From assembly GCA_027186245.1 (NCBI GenBank), contig CP114496.1:1681501-1745500 (forward strand): a stretch of DNA of 64,000 nucleotides, read 5' to 3'. The translations under genes were made by a program, and so were the position numbers. Positions 62,601 through 64,000 of the stretch are shown here, piece by piece. The DNA comes from Coriaria nepalensis. Its lineage: Eukaryota > Streptophyta > Magnoliopsida > Cucurbitales > Coriariaceae. Within the stretch, counting starts at the first letter, position 1. Each line of letters begins with the position of its first letter. The notes beneath the pieces are model-generated. The model saw only the letters and a list, made by a program, of their open reading frames with translations, had not been told where the DNA came from and did not search any database.

Positions 62601-63829
62601 GGGAATTGATTTTGGATAGTAAGAACTCTTAGGGAGAGACGGTCTACCTCTCGAATAGTAGACCAACCTATGTTATTTTGGTTATTGCATAATAAAGATT
62701 AGCCCTAATTCTATATCTCTAAATCGGGTCCTAACATATTGATTGTATATTTTCAACATCATTCTTTAGGTTTTCTTAGCCCCCGAAAAAAAAAAGGTTC
62801 TTCAGAACTAAGTGTCTGACATTGCGCTAGTTCATATGTGTATCAAAGTTAGAAATCATGAAGTGCATTGGATTACTTGCGATGGTACTGAACACTCATG
62901 CATTCTCAACGTTACTAGTCTAGTGATATAGAAAGCCCCAAGTCACCGACCACTTGAGAACAAAACACCAATAAGCTACCATCGGAAACATCTATTTACT
63001 AAAGCCATATAAGTTTCAACTGGAACTATAATTGTGAACACTAATTGAAGGAAAAAATATTATACAAATAAAAAACATACCATAAGAAGAGAAGGTGCTA
63101 AAGAAGGGTCGACAGAATTGTAGACAGCAAGCTTCGGGAATACATGCTGCACTAACTGCTTCCGGGAACTTTTCTATTTCAGAAACAATGGCAACGAAAA
63201 GAAAACACTTAGCAGATCATTAGCAATAACCACGCCTAATTCGCGGTAACTTTTCTAGTCTAGGACCATGCCTCACCTGATCCAATGTAGCCGCTAATTC
63301 GTGAATGCTCCTAGCAAGTTGTGAATATGAAACAGGCTACAAAGCGATAAGTAAAATTTGTCAAAATTTCTAGATAATATAGCCATCAAAGAAATACAAG
63401 CTGTGGTGGATCAAGGGATAAATGAGAAGAAAATCGGCCACCTTCTTTTTGCTCTGCTTCTGAGCCATGATGTTGGTTCTGACAGGATTCAAAGCAGCTT
63501 TAGCAGCAGAAATGGTGTCGTTTTGGATCTGCATAAGAGTGACCCTCTTTGACCTCCTGTCCCCCGCTGGCTTCCCCAGTGCATTGGGTACAGCCGTCGT
63601 GGCCGTCGATGCCACCGAAGGAGGTGCAGTGGAAGACGATGTAGCGGATGCAGTGGATGGATCCGCCGTAATTAGATCCATCAGAGTCGTACCCGAAGAG
63701 TCCTAACATCAAAAAAGAAAGAGAAATGTATCAACTAAATTATAGAAATGATAGTCCGAGAAATTTTCCCGGAAATCTGAGAAAAATTCAGGGACATGGC
63801 GAGGGATCTAGGTAGGTAAATACTACCAT
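17293..63829 (-). CDS. TASH3: TASH3, SH3-domain subunit of the TPLATE/TSET endocytic complex (27 exons)
   Basis: Exons 1-27: 63827-63829 (coding part), 63442-63702, 63277-63336, 63081-63173, 60174-60402, 59720-59826, 59018-59080, 58601-58701, 52815-52909, 52653-52673, 51871-51966, 51663-51783, 51449-51589, 51010-51206, 42881-43152, 37217-37318, 35906-36082, 35610-35798, 35043-35284, 34806-34952, 32880-33096, 26395-26520, 26130-26276, 24602-24649, 24345-24521, 17629-17688, 17293-17367. All borders are GT-AG, phases agree, and they sum to 3,567 nt (1,188 codons plus stop), close to family length. Features: Ala/Ser/Thr-rich N terminus, long alpha-solenoid (about 90-1020), Ser-rich linker, SH3 domain (about 1130-1186; [21 protein letters not shown]). 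Known role: one of two large subunits of the TPLATE complex in plant clathrin-mediated endocytosis at the plasma membrane; its SH3 domain has been reported to bind ubiquitin. Exon 24's acceptor and exon 1's extent are the least certain. Introns hold several LTR elements, yet the frame is unbroken. Confidence 0.9.
17450..17550. repeat. 39-bp tandem repeat, about 2.5 copies
   Basis: AATATATTAAATTTTAAATG begins at 17451, 17490 and 17529, an exact 39-bp period; the third copy is partial. It lies in the last TASH3 intron. Confidence 0.8.
17922..18143 (+). repeat. Copia-A 5' LTR
   Basis: 222 bp, TG...TA ends, preceded by the duplication CGTTC. Contains TATAAATA-like boxes at about 17960 and 18069. 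Confidence 0.95.
18200..22567 (+). pseudogene. Copia-A gag-pol polyprotein with two in-frame stops
   Basis: A single reading frame of 1,456 codons with order gag, protease, integrase, RT, RNase H (Ty1/Copia). Gag has [17 protein letters not shown] and a CCHC knuckle ([14 protein letters not shown], about 18,999-19,040). Protease DSGASDH is at 19271. Pre-integrase is [10 protein letters not shown]. Integrase has acidic residues in [15 protein letters not shown] and [10 protein letters not shown] motif YVDD is at 21611. RNase H has DADWAG and SSAEAEF. The frame is broken only by TGA at 19388-19390 (just after protease) and TAG at 20849-20851 (between integrase and RT); neither is at a gag/pol boundary where programmed readthrough would be expected. 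No frameshift is seen, so it was probably disabled recently or is mobilised in trans. Confidence 0.9.
22575..22796 (+). repeat. Copia-A 3' LTR
   Basis: Identical to the 5' LTR except for one base; followed by CGTTC. Confidence 0.95.
22802..24344. other. Intron sequence without features
   Basis: Part of the TASH3 intron beyond Copia-A. Only a small local duplication of TTCTTCATTCTGTACCTAA near 23930-23970 stands out. Confidence 0.5.
24345..24649 (-). CDS. TASH3: TASH3 exons 24-25 (residues 1070-1144)
   Basis: Exon 24 is 48 nt ([14 protein letters not shown]). Its acceptor (GGAAAAG before TCATCT) lacks a strong polypyrimidine tract, so this border is less sure. Exon 25 encodes a Ser-rich linker and the first SH3 strand ([15 protein letters not shown]). 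The next intron holds Copia-A. Confidence 0.75.
24814..25065. repeat. 126-bp tandem duplication in a TASH3 intron
   Basis: Unit 1 (24814-24939) and unit 2 (24940-25065) both start CATTCATA and share GAATGCTCATTTCTAGATT and the AAACAGAAATAATGAATTG block. They differ by several substitutions and small indels. Confidence 0.8.
26130..26520 (-). CDS. TASH3: TASH3 exons 22-23 (residues 979-1069)
   Basis: Exon 22 encodes [17 protein letters not shown] and [19 protein letters not shown]. Exon 23 is Ser/Gly-rich ([35 protein letters not shown]), the likely flexible linker before the SH3 domain. Confidence 0.85.
27665..27910 (+). repeat. Copia-B 5' LTR
   Basis: 246 bp, TG...CA, preceded by AATAG. Confidence 0.95.
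28126..32525 (+). pseudogene. Copia-B gag-pol remnants
   Basis: Pieces in Copia order. Gag is at 28126-28743, with an in-frame TAG at 28744 immediately before the first CCHC knuckle ([14 protein letters not shown]); a second knuckle [14 protein letters not shown] follows. A further in-frame TAA at 28957 precedes the protease DSGASNHM. Integrase pieces run about 29,430-30,170 with a frameshift near 29,625. RT lies at about 30,640-31,760, RNase H to 32,525. The RT active-site motif reads VYIYD instead of YVDD, so one catalytic Asp is lost. A 371-bp tandem duplication covers the RT end/RNase H. Non-functional. Confidence 0.85.
31539..32277 (+). repeat. 371-bp tandem duplication inside Copia-B
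   Basis: TTCATATGTTGTCCACAAGG occurs at 31539 and again at 31910. The segments that follow (PFAM-like RT end and start of RNase H, including [14 protein letters not shown]) are repeated with a few substitutions and indels. The junction shares CACTTCAT-type microhomology. Confidence 0.85.
32532..32776 (+). repeat. Copia-B 3' LTR
   Basis: 245 bp, TG...CA, followed by AATAG. Confidence 0.95.
32880..33096 (-). CDS. TASH3: TASH3 exon 21 (about residues 906-978)
   Basis: Encodes [32 protein letters not shown] and [18 protein letters not shown], ending NAPAMNR before donor GTAAG. The 3' target duplication of Copia-B lies about 100 bp downstream in the next intron. Confidence 0.85.
34806..37318 (-). 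CDS. TASH3: TASH3 exons 16-20 (about residues 621-906)
   Basis: Exon 16 ([20 protein letters not shown]), exon 17 ([20 protein letters not shown]), exon 18 ([20 protein letters not shown]), exon 19 ([36 protein letters not shown]) and exon 20 ([20 protein letters not shown]). These form the latter half of the solenoid. Exon 16 lies 86 bp from the nearest LTR edge of Copia-C1. Intron 20 contains an oligo-T run at about 34687-34712. Confidence 0.85.
37404..41380 (-). mobile_element. Copia-C1, internally deleted LTR retrotransposon
   Basis: Minus orientation. 3' LTR 37404-37610 (207 bp), polypurine tract at 37611-37619 (CTCCCCCTC on the plus strand), primer site TGGTATCAGAGCAT (complement of 41171-41184), 5' LTR 41185-41380 (196 bp). 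The direct repeat TATATAA touches both outer edges (37397-37403 and 41381-41387); Copia duplications are normally 5 bp and the site is AT-rich, so this is suggestive only. It is in the intron between TASH3 exons 15 and 16, same strand as the gene. Confidence 0.9.
37618..40971 (-). pseudogene. Copia-C1 gag-pol remnants
   Basis: From 5' to 3' of the element: gag 40786-40971 and 40303-40701 (CEHC of the knuckle near its end), integrase 39979-40212 and 39566-39934, RT 38836-39030 and 38287-38769, RT end/RNase H 37964-38311, RNase H end 37618-37878 ([15 protein letters not shown]). Numerous stops and frameshifts. Protease and the integrase N terminus are missing through an internal deletion at about 40194-40199. 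Confidence 0.85.
42881..43152 (-). CDS. TASH3: TASH3 exon 15 (about residues 529-620)
   Basis: Encodes [38 protein letters not shown] and [20 protein letters not shown]. Its first two bases complete a Ser codon begun in exon 14. It sits between the introns carrying Copia-C2 (upstream) and Copia-C1 (downstream). Confidence 0.85.
48090..50044 (+). mobile_element. TG1, gag-only (TR-GAG type) LTR element nested in Copia-C2
   Basis: 5' LTR 48090-48331 (242 bp), 3' LTR 49790-50044 (255 bp), TG...CA ends. Exact target duplication CTCTT at 48085-48089 and 50045-50049. Primer-site-like TGGTAACAGAGC at 48335. Purine-rich GGGAGGGGAG before the 3' LTR. The whole element is 1,955 bp and carries only gag. 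It interrupts the gag region of C2 in the opposite orientation, so it inserted after C2. Confidence 0.95.
48359..49759 (+). pseudogene. TG1 gag, with several in-frame stops
   Basis: A 466-codon frame starting [15 protein letters not shown] coiled-coil-like N terminus, Gly/Arg-rich middle, Ty3/gypsy-type gag domain ([45 protein letters not shown]), and a Cys/His cluster [14 protein letters not shown]. In-frame stops include TAG 48515, TAG 48911, TAG 49208 and TGA 49241. No protease, RT or integrase follows. The acidic tail ([13 protein letters not shown]) is shared with TG2. Confidence 0.85.
51010..51966 (-). CDS. TASH3: TASH3 exons 11-14 (about residues 345-529)
   Basis: Four exons separated by short introns: [56 protein letters not shown] with a basic linker, and [20 protein letters not shown]. 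Exon 14 ends GAAA before donor GTAAGC at 51009. The LTR remnant of Copia-C2 begins about 9 bp into that intron. Confidence 0.85.
52653..52909 (-). CDS. TASH3: TASH3 exons 9-10 (about residues 306-344), with a 21-nt microexon
   Basis: Exon 9 encodes [20 protein letters not shown] and is followed by donor GTCGCT. Exon 10 is only 21 nt (52653-52673); it has TGCAG before it and GTATAG after it and encodes GKLVQPG in the only phase that connects exon 9 to exon 11. Confidence 0.8.
54564..57389 (+). pseudogene. Copia-C3 gag-pol remnants
   Basis: Gag 54564-54977 with knuckle start [10 protein letters not shown], protease DSGASDHM at about 55263, pre-integrase to 55731 ([10 protein letters not shown]), integrase 55983-56336, linker and RT 56662-56961 and 57253 onward (ending after [10 protein letters not shown]). 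Stops and shifts throughout. Confidence 0.8.
57390..57966 (-). mobile_element. Fragment of a fourth Copia family inside C3
   Basis: Minus strand: an LTR at 57390-57535 (146 bp, TGTTATTAG...GCTAACA on the plus strand, with an AT microsatellite), polypurine tract CTCCCCCTCAAG, then RNase H C-terminal sequence reading [20 protein letters not shown] and GMINIYAP. No 5' part. The right edge is a duplicated CTAAAGTGGATACC. Confidence 0.75.
58601..60402 (-). CDS. TASH3: TASH3 exons 5-8 (residues 140-306)
   Basis: Exon 5 carries [18 protein letters not shown] and [19 protein letters not shown], among the best-conserved TASH3 stretches. Exons 6-7 continue the solenoid with a basic loop ([16 protein letters not shown]). 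Exon 8 ends with two bases of a codon (CAAGG) completed by exon 9 across the intron holding Copia-C3. Confidence 0.85.
61050..62467 (+). pseudogene. TG2 gag, one frameshift and one in-frame stop
   Basis: Starts [14 protein letters not shown] and ends SRFPP. The N-terminal part (61050-61385) and the gag domain (61592-62467) are in different frames, so an indel lies between them. A TAG at 61862-61864 replaces the CAG still present in TG1. Contains gag domain [15 protein letters not shown] and Cys/His cluster [14 protein letters not shown], spaced C-x2-C-x7-H-x-C. TG1 and TG2 carry different lesions, so the common ancestor probably had an open gag. Confidence 0.85.
62457..62489 (+). pseudogene. 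Relic of gypsy pol 3' end in TG2
   Basis: In a frame different from gag, and overlapping its stop, the sequence reads [11 protein letters not shown], a motif at the very end of many plant Ty3/gypsy polyproteins just before the polypurine tract. The same stretch is in TG1 near 49,750. It marks where pol was deleted. Confidence 0.55.
63081..63829 (-). CDS. TASH3: TASH3 exons 1-4 (residues 1-139)
   Basis: The start ATG (63829-63827) is the last codon of exon 1 and is followed at once by the donor GTAGTA. Exon 2 supplies [11 protein letters not shown], the low-complexity Ala/Ser/Thr stretch and a basic segment (KQSKKK). Its donor, GTGGCC, departs from the usual GTAAG, but the phase and the next exon ([14 protein letters not shown]) support it. 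Exon 4 ends SLAPSLLM. Confidence 0.85.
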
Positions 63830-64000
63830 GCTAACTGGTATGGGGCTCTCTCCTGCTCCGACGATCTTTTGCCTCGTCCGGCTTGGAGGAGTTCTTTCAA
63901 TGACATTACCGCCTCTTGGGTTTGCAGAAAATTAAAACTAATAAGCAAACTTACTAGTCGATCCTTGTAGTTAATCATAATTACCATTGGACCTCGTATG

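Larger units (their letters stand above)
60770..62736 (+). mobile_element. TG2, second gag-only (TR-GAG type) LTR element
   Basis: 5' LTR 60770-61023 (254 bp), 3' LTR 62498-62736 (239 bp; its first bases are TA instead of TG). Exact target duplication TATTG at 60765-60769 and 62737-62741. Total 1,967 bp, same organisation and sequence family as TG1. It is in the intron between TASH3 exons 4 and 5, antisense to the gene. LTR length differences between copies come mostly from an (ATT)n-type run near the LTR start. Confidence 0.95.

Noticed and set aside
63827..63920. N-terminal extension of TASH3 upstream of the ATG at 63829
   Set aside because: The frame is open for about 30 codons (containing IERTPPSRTRQKIVGAG) but has no ATG before a TAA, and the family N terminus begins just before [11 protein letters not shown] keep 63829 as the start; an undiscovered upstream exon beyond the window could change this.

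Overview
This is plant (eudicot-type) nuclear DNA. It has AT-rich intergenic sequence, short GT-AG exons in long introns, LTR retrotransposons primed by initiator-Met tRNA, and two single-copy plant genes, both on the minus strand. I cannot name the species.

Layout. 1-7,600 is intergenic: two copies of one large LTR in opposite orientation (348-2170 and 5326-6815; the second is a solo LTR with a perfect 5-bp target duplication) and a hAT-like non-autonomous element (3099-4215) between them. 7,609-10,316 is MPB2C, a coiled-coil microtubule-associated protein: 5 exons, 347 codons, intact. 10,317-17,292 is intergenic and holds a ~430-bp fold-back repeat (13013-13438) and a heavily decayed minus-strand Copia element (about 13,690-16,770). 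17,293-63,829 is one gene, TASH3, a large subunit of the TPLATE/TSET endocytic adaptor complex with a C-terminal SH3 domain. I resolve 27 exons by GT-AG borders and phase; they join without a break into 1,188 codons.

TASH3 is about 46.5 kb long for 3.6 kb of coding sequence. Six LTR elements lie within five of its introns, with further material nested inside them: Copia-A (17922-22796, young, LTRs differing at one base in 222), Copia-B (27665-32776, old, with an internal tandem duplication), three copies of a third Copia family (C1 37404-41380; C2 44219-51001; C3 53866-58157), and two copies of a gag-only Ty3/gypsy-derived element of TR-GAG type (TG1 48090-50044, nested in C2; TG2 60770-62736). 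A fragment of a further Copia (57390-57966) sits inside C3. Exact target duplications are visible for A, B, TG1 and TG2. The remnant of the C2 LTR begins only about 9 bp inside an intron, next to the exon 14 splice donor.

The two host genes share no operon-like logic: MPB2C acts on cortical microtubules and macromolecular trafficking, TASH3 on clathrin-mediated endocytosis. No RNA genes, CRISPR arrays or prokaryotic features were seen. The points most worth following are the transposon-loaded but intact TASH3 gene, the LTR-splice-site junction, the gag-only family with its relic of the pol end, and the upstream ORF that ends on an internal Met codon of TASH3.
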